Positions 16,838 through 26,921 are shown, counted from the first letter of the stretch. The stretch: DNA of 64,000 nucleotides from Chitinophaga sp. (GCF_019236475.1 NZ_JAFAIX010000001.1:30251-94250), one strand, 5' to 3'. Program-made: numbers and translations. The notes: generated from the letters alone by a model not told the origin.

Positions 16838-16891
16838 ACTAATCTTTTAGTAGAAAAACTAATAAATTAGTTGTTCAACTAAAAAATTAGT
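16838..16891 (+). promoter_or_regulatory. Triple BlaI-type operator: three ACTAA-N4-TTAGT dyads
   Basis: Three perfect inverted repeats, ACTAA-TCTT-TTAGT (16838-16851), ACTAA-TAAA-TTAGT (16858-16871) and ACTAA-AAAA-TTAGT (16878-16891), start exactly 20 bp apart, about two helical turns, and end 36 bases before the blaI ATG. BlaI/MecI repressors bind such short dyads as dimers and usually repress their own operon; assignment to this BlaI is inference from position. Confidence 0.8.
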
Positions 16892-16927
16892 TATAGTTTT
16901 ATTCCAGCAAGTAAAATATACCGCATC

Positions 16928-17299
16928 ATGAAACCATTGACCAAAGCAGAAGAACAAATTATGCAGGCCCTCTGGCAAACAGGACCCGCATTTGTGAAAG
17001 ATATTATCGAGGCGATGCCGGAACCTAAACCACACTATAACACCGTGTCTACCTTAATCAAAATTCTCATTGAAAAGGGATTCGTGGAATTCAAAGTATT
17101 CGGCAAATCACATCAATACGCCCCTACTATCACCCGGGAAGCCTACAGCCATAAAACCGTGAGCAACCTGGTAAAAGGATACTTCGAAGGTTCTGTGAGC
17201 AACCTAGTCTCCTTCTTCGTGAAAGAAAAAGATATCAGCGTACAGGAATTGGAAAAACTAGTGGAACATATCAAAGATGCCCAAAAACATTCCAAATGA
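16928..17299 (+). CDS. blaI: BlaI/MecI-family transcriptional repressor
   Basis: 123-residue penicillinase-repressor-type regulator. The N-terminal winged helix covers about residues 1-75 (LTKAEEQIMQALW, then HYNTVSTLIKILIEKGF as recognition helix and wing) and the C-terminal helices form the dimer interface, the part cut or released on induction in the family. The stop overlaps the start of the M56 sensor gene by 4 bases (ATGA), the classic blaI-blaR arrangement. Three regularly spaced dyads sit directly upstream, so autoregulation is expected. No beta-lactamase is adjacent; the regulated process here may be general envelope stress rather than resistance. Confidence 0.93.
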   Translation: MKPLTKAEEQIMQALWQTGPAFVKDIIEAMPEPKPHYNTVSTLIKILIEKGFVEFKVFGKSHQYAPTITREAYSHKTVSNLVKGYFEGSVSNLVSFFVKEKDISVQELEKLVEHIKDAQKHSK

Positions 17300-18852
17300 A
17301 AATACTCACCTATCTGCTCCAGGTGATCAGTTGCTCCGGTATCCTCTATGGCTACTACCTGCTGGCCCTGCGCAATAAAAAATTCCACGAGTGGAACAGG
17401 TACTACCTCTGCCTACTACCACTGGTATCCCTGCTGGTACCCCTCCTGAAAATCCCGCTGGAAGCCAATCACACAGATGCCTCTTTCGTATATGCTTATA
17501 CGTATAAAGCGGTTACTATTCGGGAGGGACTTACCAGTCAGTCTACCTTCAATTATCAGGACTGGCTCAGCGCCGCCTACTCGCTCATTGCCAGCCTTCT
17601 ATTAATCCGTCTCTTGGTATCCTGCTGGCGCATTATTCGCCTGGCAAAGCGCCTGCCACAGGAACCCATTCAGGATTATGTGCTCGTGGCATTAGATAAA
17701 CCAGCCAGCCCGTTTTCCTTCTTTTCCTGGATATTCTGGCACCACAACACGCCATTATATGATGAACAGGGCAAACGAATGCTGCAACATGAGCTGGTAC
17801 ATGTACGCCAGCAACACAGCTTCGATAAAATATGGATGAACATCATCAGCGCTGTATGCTGGTTCAATCCTATATTCTACCTGACTAAAAAGGAACTCGC
17901 CCTCGTTCACGAATTCATTGCCGATAAACATGCCGCCGGAAAGGAAATCTCCGGATATGCGGAAGCCATCCTCCAGAACGCCTTTCAGAGCAAACAATTC
18001 GCTATAACAAATGACTTTTTTTATCCGCCAATCAAAAGACGTATTCTTATGCTTACACAATTCCAAAAAGACAGATTCAGCTATCTGCGCCGCGTGATGA
18101 TACTCCCAGTAGCAGGTATTATTTTTTGTTCCTTTGCTTTCGTGGCTGCAGCGAAACAAGCTCCAATGCCTGTTGCAGCAGGTGTAACCACCACAACGCA
18201 CCACGGTTATCCTGAAAAGCCGGCCATTTTCCCAGGTGGAGAAAACGCGCTGGAAGCATTCCTTATCAAAAACTTGAAATACCCTAAAACCGCTATAGAC
18301 AATAAAATCAGCGGTACCGTAATGGTGCATTTCACTGTTGATGCAAATGGTAAAATCACCAATGCCCGCACCACCACCGGCAAGCCGCAGATCAGTAAGG
18401 AACTGGATGAAGAAGCACTCCGCGTAGTAAACAGTATGCCCAACTGGCTTCCAGCAGAGCAAAACCATAAAGGAGTATCCTCTGAAATCGCGTTACCAAT
18501 CACCTTCCTGCTCCCAGGCACACCACAAGAGCAAGTATTGACTTTCGTGGAACACCCGCCTCACTTTCCTGGTGGCGACGAGGCATTAAATCAATACCTT
18601 GCTAAAAACATTAAATATCCGAAAGAAGCGCAGGCTAGAAAGAAACAAGGCACGGTTTTCCTCCAATTTACAGTAGGTGCAGATGGCAAAATCAGAGATG
18701 CAAAAATCGTAGGTAGGATATTGGGGGATGGATTAGAAGAAGAAGGACTACGCGTGGTAAATTCCATGCCACAATGGACTCCAGGCACACATGAAGGTAA
18801 AAAGGTGGCAGTACAATATAATCTGCCCATTCGGTTTCAACTCAGTAAATAA
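17296..18852 (+). CDS. BlaR1-like M56 membrane metalloprotease with two TonB C-terminal domains
   Basis: 518-residue sensor protease partner of BlaI. N-terminal membrane helices (about 5-25, 35-55, 95-115) precede the cytoplasmic zinc protease: HELVH at residues 165-169, and the downstream EFIADKHA carries the third ligand. A further helix lies near residues 272-290. Instead of the penicillin-binding domain of BlaR1, the periplasmic part has two tandem TonB_C domains (about 305-400 and 420-515), each starting with FPGG and with a LKYPK or IKYPK motif, GTV..FTV..DGKI and a C-terminal LPI.F strand. This M56-TonB_C fusion is common in Bacteroidota; the duplicated TonB_C is less usual. Signal sensed is unknown. 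Confidence 0.92.
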   Translation: MKILTYLLQVISCSGILYGYYLLALRNKKFHEWNRYYLCLLPLVSLLVPLLKIPLEANHTDASFVYAYTYKAVTIREGLTSQSTFNYQDWLSAAYSLIASLLLIRLLVSCWRIIRLAKRLPQEPIQDYVLVALDKPASPFSFFSWIFWHHNTPLYDEQGKRMLQHELVHVRQQHSFDKIWMNIISAVCWFNPIFYLTKKELALVHEFIADKHAAGKEISGYAEAILQNAFQSKQFAITNDFFYPPIKRRILMLTQFQKDRFSYLRRVMILPVAGIIFCSFAFVAAAKQAPMPVAAGVTTTTHHGYPEKPAIFPGGENALEAFLIKNLKYPKTAIDNKISGTVMVHFTVDANGKITNARTTTGKPQISKELDEEALRVVNSMPNWLPAEQNHKGVSSEIALPITFLLPGTPQEQVLTFVEHPPHFPGGDEALNQYLAKNIKYPKEAQARKKQGTVFLQFTVGADGKIRDAKIVGRILGDGLEEEGLRVVNSMPQWTPGTHEGKKVAVQYNLPIRFQLSK

Positions 18853-18872
18853 CTTTCCTCCCGACCATTAAA

Positions 18873-18906
18873 AAAGCCGGTATCTGCAGATACCGGCTTT
18901 TATTTT
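18873..18906. terminator. Bidirectional terminator between the M56 gene and purM
   Basis: Arms AAAGCCGGTATCTG (18873-18886) and its complement (18887-18900), with A-run before and TATTTTT after; the loop would be TCTGCAGA or smaller. Confidence 0.8.
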
Positions 18907-18925
18907 TCTTCTAAACAACACAACA

Positions 18926-20104
18926 TTAATTATAAACAAAAGTGCCTGCAGGCGCTTTAACGGTTACTTGTTTCTGTTCTGCAGCCTCTACCCTTCCGAT
19001 AATCTGTGCATCAATATTAAAGCTCTTGGAAATCGCAATAATATCTGCTGCAATCGCTTCCGGTACATACAGTTCCATACGATGGCCCATGTTAAATACC
19101 TGGTACATCTCTTTCCAAGAAGTGCCTGATTGCTCTTGAATCAGCGTAAACAAAGGAGGTACAGGGAAGAGGTTGTCTTTAATGACATGCAATTTCTCAA
19201 TGAAATGCAGCACTTTCGTTTGTGCACCACCACTGCAATGCACCATTCCATGAATCTGCGGACGGAACTGCTCCAGGACTTTCTTAATCACTGGTGCATA
19301 GGTACGGGTAGGTGACAATACCAGTTTACCCGCGTCTACCTGACCAAATCCAGGGATATCAATTTTATCAGTCAATGCTTTATTACCACTGAAAACCAAT
19401 TCATAAGGAATTCCTGGATCAAAGCTTTCTGCGTATTTCTCTGCAATAGCCTTATGGAATACATCATGACGAGCGCTGGTCAGTCCATTGCTGCCCATAC
19501 CACCATTGTAGCTACTTTCGTAAGTCGCCTGACCATAGGATGCGAGTCCTACTACTACATCTCCCGCTTGGATACGATCGTTAGAAATCACATCCTCTCT
19601 TTTCATACGGCAAGTAACCGTAGAATCCACGATGATGGTACGTACCAGGTCACCCACATCGGCAGTTTCCCCACCAGTGGAATAAATGCTGATACCATGA
19701 TTGCGTAGCTCTGCCAGAATTTCTTCTGTACCATTGATAATAGCGGCAATCACTTCACCTGGCAGCAGTTGCTTATTACGACCGATGGTGGAGGAAAGCA
19801 AAATATTATCAGTAGCGCCTACACACAGCAGGTCGTCCATGTTCATGATAATAGCGTCCTGGGCAATGCCTTTCCAAACGCTGAGATCACCGGTTTCTTT
19901 CCAGTAAACATAAGCCAGGGAAGATTTTGTACCGGCGCCATCGGCATGCATAATATTGCAATAGGCCTCATCACCACCAAGAATATCGGGCACTATTTTA
20001 CAGAATGCTTTCGGGTAAAGCCCCTTGTCAATGTTCTTAATGGCGTTATGCACATCTTCCTTGCCTGCGGAAACTCCACGTTTGGCGTAAATATTCTGAT
20101 CCAC
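18926..20104 (-). CDS. purM: Phosphoribosylformylglycinamidine cyclo-ligase (AIR synthase) PurM
   Basis: Fifth step of purine synthesis: ATP-dependent ring closure of FGAM to AIR. About 392 residues, the longer Bacteroidota form. Family motifs: YAKRGVSAGKEDVHNAI near the N-terminus, HADGAGTKSSLAY, MNMDDLLCVGA, STGGETADVGD and GLASYGQATYESSYNGG. The start is set at GTG 20104: the frame continues to a TTG at 20158, but that codon lies inside a perfect TACTTTTG promoter element (20156-20163), so translation must begin later. No ATG is available nearby. Divergent from ribF. Confidence 0.9.
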   Translation of the reverse strand: MDQNIYAKRGVSAGKEDVHNAIKNIDKGLYPKAFCKIVPDILGGDEAYCNIMHADGAGTKSSLAYVYWKETGDLSVWKGIAQDAIIMNMDDLLCVGATDNILLSSTIGRNKQLLPGEVIAAIINGTEEILAELRNHGISIYSTGGETADVGDLVRTIIVDSTVTCRMKREDVISNDRIQAGDVVVGLASYGQATYESSYNGGMGSNGLTSARHDVFHKAIAEKYAESFDPGIPYELVFSGNKALTDKIDIPGFGQVDAGKLVLSPTRTYAPVIKKVLEQFRPQIHGMVHCSGGAQTKVLHFIEKLHVIKDNLFPVPPLFTLIQEQSGTSWKEMYQVFNMGHRMELYVPEAIAADIIAISKSFNIDAQIIGRVEAAEQKQVTVKAPAGTFVYN

Positions 20105-20155
20105 CTGGAATTTGAGATTTAGTAATTTAGAGATAGTAGAAATTGCTTCCGGCTG

Positions 20156-20204
20156 CAAAAGTAACAGATTCCGCGCAGAATGCCCGCCGAATGTGTTAGA
20201 TTTG
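20156..20204. promoter_or_regulatory. Divergent promoter pair, purM and ribF
   Basis: Minus strand TACTTTTG (20156-20163) for purM and plus strand TAGATTTG (20197-20204) for ribF, both TAnnTTTG, in a 128 base divergent spacer. Confidence 0.5.
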
Positions 20205-20232
20205 CGGGGCTTTTTGATTGTTATAGAATTAT

Positions 20233-21168
20233 ATGCAGGTTCACAGGGACTTAGATCACTTACCGGAATTCCGTAATGCGGTTGTTACCATTGGTACTTT
20301 TGATGGCGTGCACCTCGGCCATCGTTACATTCTGCAGCAACTAGAACAGGCTGCTGCGGCCTGCAACGGCGAAACGGTGATCGTTACTTTCGACCCACAT
20401 CCCCGCGAGGTTTTGGGCAGCTCTCCTCAGTCGGTCAAATTACTGACTACCCTTCCTGAGAAAATTGCCCTCCTGGAAAAACAGGGAATTGACCACTTGG
20501 TGGTGGTACCTTTCACAAAGGCTTTTTCTGAATTGTCGGCCCAGGCTTACTTGGAAGACTTCCTCATCTCCCGATTCCATCCACATACCATTATCATTGG
20601 CTATGATCATCGTTTTGGACATAACCGTGAAGGGGGACTGGAACTGCTAGAAGCGGAAAAAGAGAAATACGGTTTTGAGCTGATCGAAATCCCTCAACAG
20701 GTGGTACATGATCTCACCGTTAGTTCTACAAAAATCAGGAAAAGCTTACAGGACGCCCATATCCGGCTTGCCAATGAACTGCTGGGATACCGTTATTTTA
20801 TGACCGGCACCGTGGTGCATGGGGATAAAATGGGCCGTCAACTGGGTTTTCCCACTGCCAACCTGAAACTAGCAGATGAACGTAAACTAATTCCGGAAGA
20901 AGGTATTTATGCCGTACAGGTATCGCTGAACCGCCACTGGACCACTATTCCAGCGGTGATGAGCATCGGCACCCGACCCACTTTCAACGGTACTGATCTG
21001 AGGTTGGAAGTCCACATTTTCGATTTCAACCGTGAAATTTACGGACAAACACTGACCGTTTATTTTGAAGAATATATTCGTGCTAACCAGAAATTTGACA
21101 ATATCGATGATCTGATAAAACAGATTGCCGATGATACAGATAAAGCGAAGGAAATCCTTTCTAGATAA
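20233..21168 (+). CDS. ribF: Bifunctional riboflavin kinase / FAD synthetase
   Basis: Makes FMN from riboflavin and then FAD. 311 residues: N-terminal nucleotidyltransferase domain (about 1-185) with VTIGTFDGVHLGH, TFDPHPREVL, IGYDHRFGHNREGG and SSTKIRKSL; C-terminal riboflavin kinase domain (about 186-308) with GTVVHGDKMGRQLGFPTANL and RPTFNGTDLRLEVHIFDF. Both halves look intact. Preceded by its own promoter element and followed by two very long hairpins. Confidence 0.97.
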   Translation: MQVHRDLDHLPEFRNAVVTIGTFDGVHLGHRYILQQLEQAAAACNGETVIVTFDPHPREVLGSSPQSVKLLTTLPEKIALLEKQGIDHLVVVPFTKAFSELSAQAYLEDFLISRFHPHTIIIGYDHRFGHNREGGLELLEAEKEKYGFELIEIPQQVVHDLTVSSTKIRKSLQDAHIRLANELLGYRYFMTGTVVHGDKMGRQLGFPTANLKLADERKLIPEEGIYAVQVSLNRHWTTIPAVMSIGTRPTFNGTDLRLEVHIFDFNREIYGQTLTVYFEEYIRANQKFDNIDDLIKQIADDTDKAKEILSR

Positions 21169-21180
21169 TATTTGCCAGCA

Positions 21181-21260
21181 CAAGAGAACGGCCCGTCAGC
21201 TTCGCTGACGGGCCGTTCTCTTGTTTATCCGCACGCCTCTGGCGTGCGGATAAACAAGAG
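21181..21260. terminator. Two overlapping long hairpins between ribF and holA
   Basis: Hairpin 1 has perfect 20 bp arms 21181-21200 and 21204-21223 (loop TTC). Hairpin 2 has perfect 20 bp arms 21218-21237 and 21241-21260 (loop TCT). They share bases 21218-21223 (CTCTTG), which can pair with CAAGAG on either side, so the full stems compete. No long T-run follows, though the position between convergent genes suggests termination. Confidence 0.75.
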
Positions 21261-21269
21261 GCAGAAGGT

Positions 21270-22265
21270 CTATGCCATAATTTTATACATCAATTCTTTC
21301 ATTAACTCTCCATCTTCCACCCCACTATCGTTAATACCGATACTCCGTAAGTTGTAATGATGCAGCAACAAGATAGCTCTATCTGTTGCTTCCGGGCCAT
21401 AGAGGCGGGCTGCCGCGATATAATCCTTTACAAAAAAGGGATGTACCCCCAGTGCGGAAGCGATTTCTTTTTCCCCACCTTTCACGACAAAAACGAGGCT
21501 CATCTTGGAGAAATAATTATAGAGGGCAGGCAGCATCATTTGCATAGGAGCCGCTTTAGGATTGGCCGCGAAATAAGCAATAATCTTATATACCTTGGCA
21601 GCGTTTTTCTGGCCTAATGCGCTTTGCAGCTCAAATACATTGTATTCTTTACTGATCCCTACATATTTTTCAATATCGCTTTCATCGATTTTCTTCTTCT
21701 CTGGCAGGTTTACCAGGAGTTTATCAATTTCGTTGGCGATGCGGGAAAGATCGTTGCCAATATGATCCACCAGGAGAATAGCAGCTTTTTGGGAGATAGC
21801 CAGTCCTCGACTACTTACATATCCTTCCGTCCAGGCGGGAAGCTGGTTATCATATAATTTTTTAGTGGAGAGGAGTACGCCTTTATCTTTAATCACCTTA
21901 GCCATTTTACTCCTTCCATCGATTTTGCCTTGTTTATGGGCCACCACAAACACCGTTGTGCTGAGGGGATTATCGATATAGGCTTCCAGTTTGAGGAGAT
22001 CACGCATGGCCTGTGCTTCTTTGAGCACAACCACCTGGCGTTCTGCAAACATCGGATAACGACGGCAGGCATTGATGACCGTACTCCAATCCGTATCCTT
22101 TCCATAGAGGACAGTAAGATTGAAGCCTTTTTCCGCTTCTTCTAGCAGTTCATGTTCCGCATAGTTCACCACTTGGTCTATGAAGAAGTCTTCGTCTCCT
22201 TCCAGCCAGTAAAGCGATTTGAATTTTTTCTGTTTCCAGTCTTTTATTATATCCTGATAGTCCAT
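21270..22265 (-). CDS. holA: DNA polymerase III subunit delta
   Basis: Clamp-loader subunit that opens the sliding clamp. 331 residues, the expected length. N-terminal segment WLEGDEDFFIDQVV and the AAA+-like first domain with FAERQVVVLKEA, then SSRGLAISQKAAILLVDHIGNDLSRIANEIDKL and the helical C-terminal collar domain. Second gene of a likely two-gene unit: it starts 21 bases after the exonuclease stop. Pairing of two DNA-metabolism genes is fitting. Confidence 0.93.
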   Translation of the reverse strand: MDYQDIIKDWKQKKFKSLYWLEGDEDFFIDQVVNYAEHELLEEAEKGFNLTVLYGKDTDWSTVINACRRYPMFAERQVVVLKEAQAMRDLLKLEAYIDNPLSTTVFVVAHKQGKIDGRSKMAKVIKDKGVLLSTKKLYDNQLPAWTEGYVSSRGLAISQKAAILLVDHIGNDLSRIANEIDKLLVNLPEKKKIDESDIEKYVGISKEYNVFELQSALGQKNAAKVYKIIAYFAANPKAAPMQMMLPALYNYFSKMSLVFVVKGGEKEIASALGVHPFFVKDYIAAARLYGPEATDRAILLLHHYNLRSIGINDSGVEDGELMKELMYKIMA

Positions 22266-22286
22266 GGATGGTACGAGCTGTTAAAA

Positions 22287-23012
22287 TTATTTGATCACCA
22301 CAATATCTTCTGGCAGCAGCAATGGTAATCTTTTGAACCGGAGCAGGAGTTGAGCTACGGCCAGTACATCTTTCTGGCAATAGGTGGCAATTCGTTCCAG
22401 GTCTTTTGTTTCCCAGAATACCTTTCCTACCATGCTACCATCTATATCATCCTTGGAAGAATCGATACCCATGATGGCTGTTAGCAGTTTCAGGGAGGTA
22501 TAATGTTTGAAGTCACCGAAGCGCCAGAGGTGAAGGGTATCCACCACGGGTACTTCCCATGGTTTGAGGCCATGTAGCTGCAGTGATTTCGGCAAAGATA
22601 ATTGATGTATCACAGAACGGCGGCAAATAAAGGGGATATCAAATTCCCGGATATTATGGCCAGCATACTGGAAACTGGGCATCCTCTCTTGGAACTTTTG
22701 AACCAATTCAAAGAAGTTATTCAGCAGTGAAACTTCGTCTTCACTGGCAAAAGATTTCAAGCGTAATTGATATCTGTTATTTTCCAGGTGAAAGAAACCT
22801 ACTGATATACAAACGATTCTGCCAAACTCAGCAAAAATGCCCGCTCTATCTGCGTATGAAGCATCTTCACTTTCTGATTCTGGCGCAATTTTTGTATTTT
22901 TCTCCCGCCAGAGCACCTGCAAATGTGCGGGGAGTAGCTCCAATGCCGCCTCACCTGGCGTCGTCTCTATGTCAAGGAGCAATAACTGATCTAGTCCAAT
23001 ATTAGGTAACAC
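22287..23012 (-). CDS. Predicted 3'-5' exonuclease (ribonuclease H-like, PolB-type)
   Basis: 241-residue DEDD-superfamily exonuclease resembling the proofreading domain of B-family polymerases (COG3298 group). Exo I motif LLLLDIETTPGE (Asp, Glu), exo II NIREFDIPFICRR (Asp), exo III near ATYCQKDVLAVAQLLLRF (Asp, with the Tyr three residues earlier in the IATYCQKD stretch). Start is GTG at 23012; the family begins just before the ExoI strand, so this start fits without needing an ATG. Substrate unknown. Confidence 0.85.
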   Translation of the reverse strand: MLPNIGLDQLLLLDIETTPGEAALELLPAHLQVLWREKNTKIAPESESEDASYADRAGIFAEFGRIVCISVGFFHLENNRYQLRLKSFASEDEVSLLNNFFELVQKFQERMPSFQYAGHNIREFDIPFICRRSVIHQLSLPKSLQLHGLKPWEVPVVDTLHLWRFGDFKHYTSLKLLTAIMGIDSSKDDIDGSMVGKVFWETKDLERIATYCQKDVLAVAQLLLRFKRLPLLLPEDIVVIK

Positions 23013-23064
23013 GGATGGAAAACTGTTTTTTTAAACTTGACTATTATTAAATAATTTTAATGCC

Positions 23065-23072
23065 TACTTTTG
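23065..23072 (+). promoter_or_regulatory. -7 promoter element TACTTTTG
   Basis: TAnnTTTG, 47 bases before the ATG of the coiled-coil protein. Confidence 0.45.
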
Positions 23073-23119
23073 AATAACGATTTTTAACCATATAACACAT
23101 AAACATAAAACAAACAACT

Positions 23120-24085
23120 ATGACGGAGAACACTTTTAACACACCTGCACCGGGATCTCCCGGACCAGAAAAACCCCGCAGCAGTCGGAATGTATTAATT
23201 TATGGTATATTGATCGCTGCCCTGGCAGGTACCTGGATATACATGTGGTTCGATAAGAACAAATCTAACGAAATCGTAACTACTCAAAAAGTCCAGATCG
23301 ATTCATTAAACACTTCACAAGACGCTTTGAAGCAGGAATATGACGCTGCGAATGCACGTCTGGATGATCTGATCAGCCAGAACACACGCATGGACAGTCT
23401 CGTGAAAACCAAGGATAAGGAAATCCAGGATATGAAAGCGAGGATTTCCAGTATTCTGAGCAAGAAAAATGCTACACAGTCCGAACTGGCAGAAGCTCGT
23501 CGTTTGATTGAGCAATTGAAATCCAACATTGAAGGCTACCAGCAGACTATCGAGCGTCTGGAAGGTGAGAAAATTGTGCTGGCTGGTGAAAGAGATGTAG
23601 CACGTAAAGAGAGAGATTCTGTATCTACTGTAAAAGACAGTCTTGGTAAGAAAGTAGAATTGGGTTCTGTACTGCATGCCTCTAATATCAGGCTGGAGCC
23701 AATCCGCGTAAAAAATAATGGTAAAGAAGTAGCTACTACTAAAGCCAAGAAAGCGGATATGATGCGCGTAGAATTTGACCTGGATGATAACAGGATTGCA
23801 CCTACCGGCGACAAAGAAATCTATGTAGCAATTTCTGCTCCTGATGGATCACCACTGGCAGTAGAAGCGCTGGGTTCTGGCAAATTCACACTGGAAGATG
23901 GTACTGAGAAACTGTATACAGCTAAGAAAACTGTAAACTATGTACAAGGTCAGAAACAAGCAGTATCTATGGATTGGAAACAGAATTCTGATTTCAAACC
24001 AGGTGACTATGCGGTAGAAATCTATCACAATGGCTTTAAAATTGGTCAAGGCAAAGTGACTTTGAGAAAGGGTGGATTATTTTAA
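23120..24085 (+). CDS. Membrane-anchored coiled-coil protein, function unknown
   Basis: 321 residues. A Pro/Gly-rich N-terminus is followed by one membrane helix (about residues 28-44, VLIYGILIAALAGTWIYMW) with no cleavage site, so the rest is probably periplasmic. Residues ~60-180 form a long coiled coil with heptads rich in Lys, Asp, Glu and Ser. The C-terminal ~120 residues look beta-rich (FDLDDNRIAPTGDKEIYVAISAPDG; GDYAVEIYHNGFKIGQGKVTL) and may be a small sandwich domain. The architecture recalls conserved Bacteroidota envelope proteins without an assigned role. Own promoter and terminator. Confidence 0.8.
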   Translation: MTENTFNTPAPGSPGPEKPRSSRNVLIYGILIAALAGTWIYMWFDKNKSNEIVTTQKVQIDSLNTSQDALKQEYDAANARLDDLISQNTRMDSLVKTKDKEIQDMKARISSILSKKNATQSELAEARRLIEQLKSNIEGYQQTIERLEGEKIVLAGERDVARKERDSVSTVKDSLGKKVELGSVLHASNIRLEPIRVKNNGKEVATTKAKKADMMRVEFDLDDNRIAPTGDKEIYVAISAPDGSPLAVEALGSGKFTLEDGTEKLYTAKKTVNYVQGQKQAVSMDWKQNSDFKPGDYAVEIYHNGFKIGQGKVTLRKGGLF

Positions 24086-24114
24086 TGACTTGTTAATACA
24101 TACAAGAAATTGCG

Positions 24115-24145
24115 AAAAGGCGGAACAGTTGTTCCGCCTTTTCTG
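24115..24145 (+). terminator. Terminator after the coiled-coil protein gene
   Basis: Perfect 12 bp arms AAAAGGCGGAAC (24115-24126) and complement (24131-24142), loop AGTT, with T-rich end. Confidence 0.8.
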
Positions 24146-24527
24146 TTTAAATGCGACAAAAAGTTCAACTTTTTTCTCTTGATGCTTTGTTAATGATTAG
24201 TTATTGGAGAAAAGTTATATATAAAAATAAAATTAAATTAACGTTCTTTGTGTTCATAATCAGAAAGAGATAGCCGGAGGCCAGTAAGCACTGGAACAAA
24301 GAAACCAATGCATTAAAGCAGCTAGTGACCAGGACGTTTATCGTGTCGGAAAACCCATATTAAAACTAATCGATTGCAGATTTCAGATTATCCTATTCAA
24401 ACCCTGAAGTCGGAAGATCCTTTGTTTTAACTATGCCGATCCGGCTCGTTAATCAAATGAAAAATTGATGCTTTACCTGCCTAAAGCTATTACCGGAATA
24501 GTTCAGAAGCCCAATTAATACATAAGC
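24143..24527 (+). other. Long non-coding spacer or leader before the response regulator
   Basis: 385 bases without a credible reading frame. An AT-rich stretch (24180-24240) ends in GTTCTTTG (24243-24250), a near match to TAnnTTTG. After it there is a small hairpin CCAGT-AAGC-ACTGG (24281-24294) and a possible long-range pairing of AGCCGGA (near 24272) with TCCGGCT (near 24440). If that promoter is used, the regulator has a leader of ~270 bases. No known riboswitch recognised. Confidence 0.35.
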
Positions 24528-24923
24528 ATGGAAGACATCAACAAAATAGTGTACGTTGTAGATGATGATGAGATATTTCATTTCATCATTAAAAAAATGT
24601 TGGTACAGCAGGACGACAATCTGGTTGTGACATCATTTCTTTGTGCAGAGGAAGCCCTGGACCATCTAGCAGCCGTACCTCAGCCGCCATTGCCTTCTCT
24701 TATTATCCTGGACATGAATATGGACCGTATGAATGGATGGGATTTTATAGAGGCGTATCGTGGTCTGAAAACATCCCTCAAAAACTCGATTCCGATTATT
24801 ATGTGTTCATCCTCTGTGGATGTTCGGGATTTGCAAAAAGTGGAAAAGACGCCGGAGTTAATGGCGTACATCACAAAGCCCCTGGACAAAAACAAACTAA
24901 AGGTGATTGAGGAATATCTCTAA
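24528..24923 (+). CDS. Single-domain response regulator (CheY-like receiver)
   Basis: 131 residues, receiver domain only. Acidic pocket Asp13-Asp14 in VDDDE, phosphoacceptor Asp62 in LIILDMNMD, Ser95 region (IIMCSSS) and conserved Lys117 in YITKPLD. No output domain, so it must act through protein contact, for example with a histidine kinase or phosphorelay protein encoded elsewhere; no kinase is adjacent. Similar stand-alone receivers are abundant in Chitinophagaceae. Preceded by a long non-coding leader and followed by a strong bidirectional terminator. Confidence 0.88.
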   Translation: MEDINKIVYVVDDDEIFHFIIKKMLVQQDDNLVVTSFLCAEEALDHLAAVPQPPLPSLIILDMNMDRMNGWDFIEAYRGLKTSLKNSIPIIMCSSSVDVRDLQKVEKTPELMAYITKPLDKNKLKVIEEYL

Positions 24924-24926
24924 AAG

Positions 24927-24961
24927 AAAAGGCCCTCTCTGCTGCGCAGAGAGGGCCTTTT
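24927..24961. terminator. Bidirectional terminator between the response regulator and ABC-F gene
   Basis: Perfect 15-16 bp arms 24927-24942 and 24946-24961 (AAAAGGCCCTCTCTGC and complement), loop TGC. Confidence 0.8.
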
Positions 24962-24981
24962 AGATTTATGTATCTTAACGA

Positions 24982-26658
<1,677 letters not shown>

Positions 26659-26921
26659 CGAATATATACCCGGCTTTCCAAGTTAACAGCAAGTTAGCAA
26701 GTCAGCAAAAAATACAGGCATTAATAAACTATTAGTGAAAGTTTTATATATTGGCTTATACTTCATATATATCTATGCCCGATCATCAGAATATTCATTA
26801 CGCCAGATGAACTGTAAGCCGCCAGAAAAGCAGCGTAAACAATTCTCCCAAAGGCTATTTATCCACTTTTTAACGATATCAGCCTTGGGGTAATATCATC
26901 CCACCAAAAACTTGATAGCTG

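Noticed and set aside
16928..18852. Beta-lactam resistance operon
   Set aside because: blaI and an M56 protease are present, but there is no beta-lactamase or penicillin-binding sensor domain; TonB_C domains occupy that place.
26776..26808. Short frame MPDHQNIHYAR upstream of the decayed gene
   Set aside because: Only 11 codons before a stop and no convincing link to the later fragments; could be part of the same lost gene, but this is not supportable.
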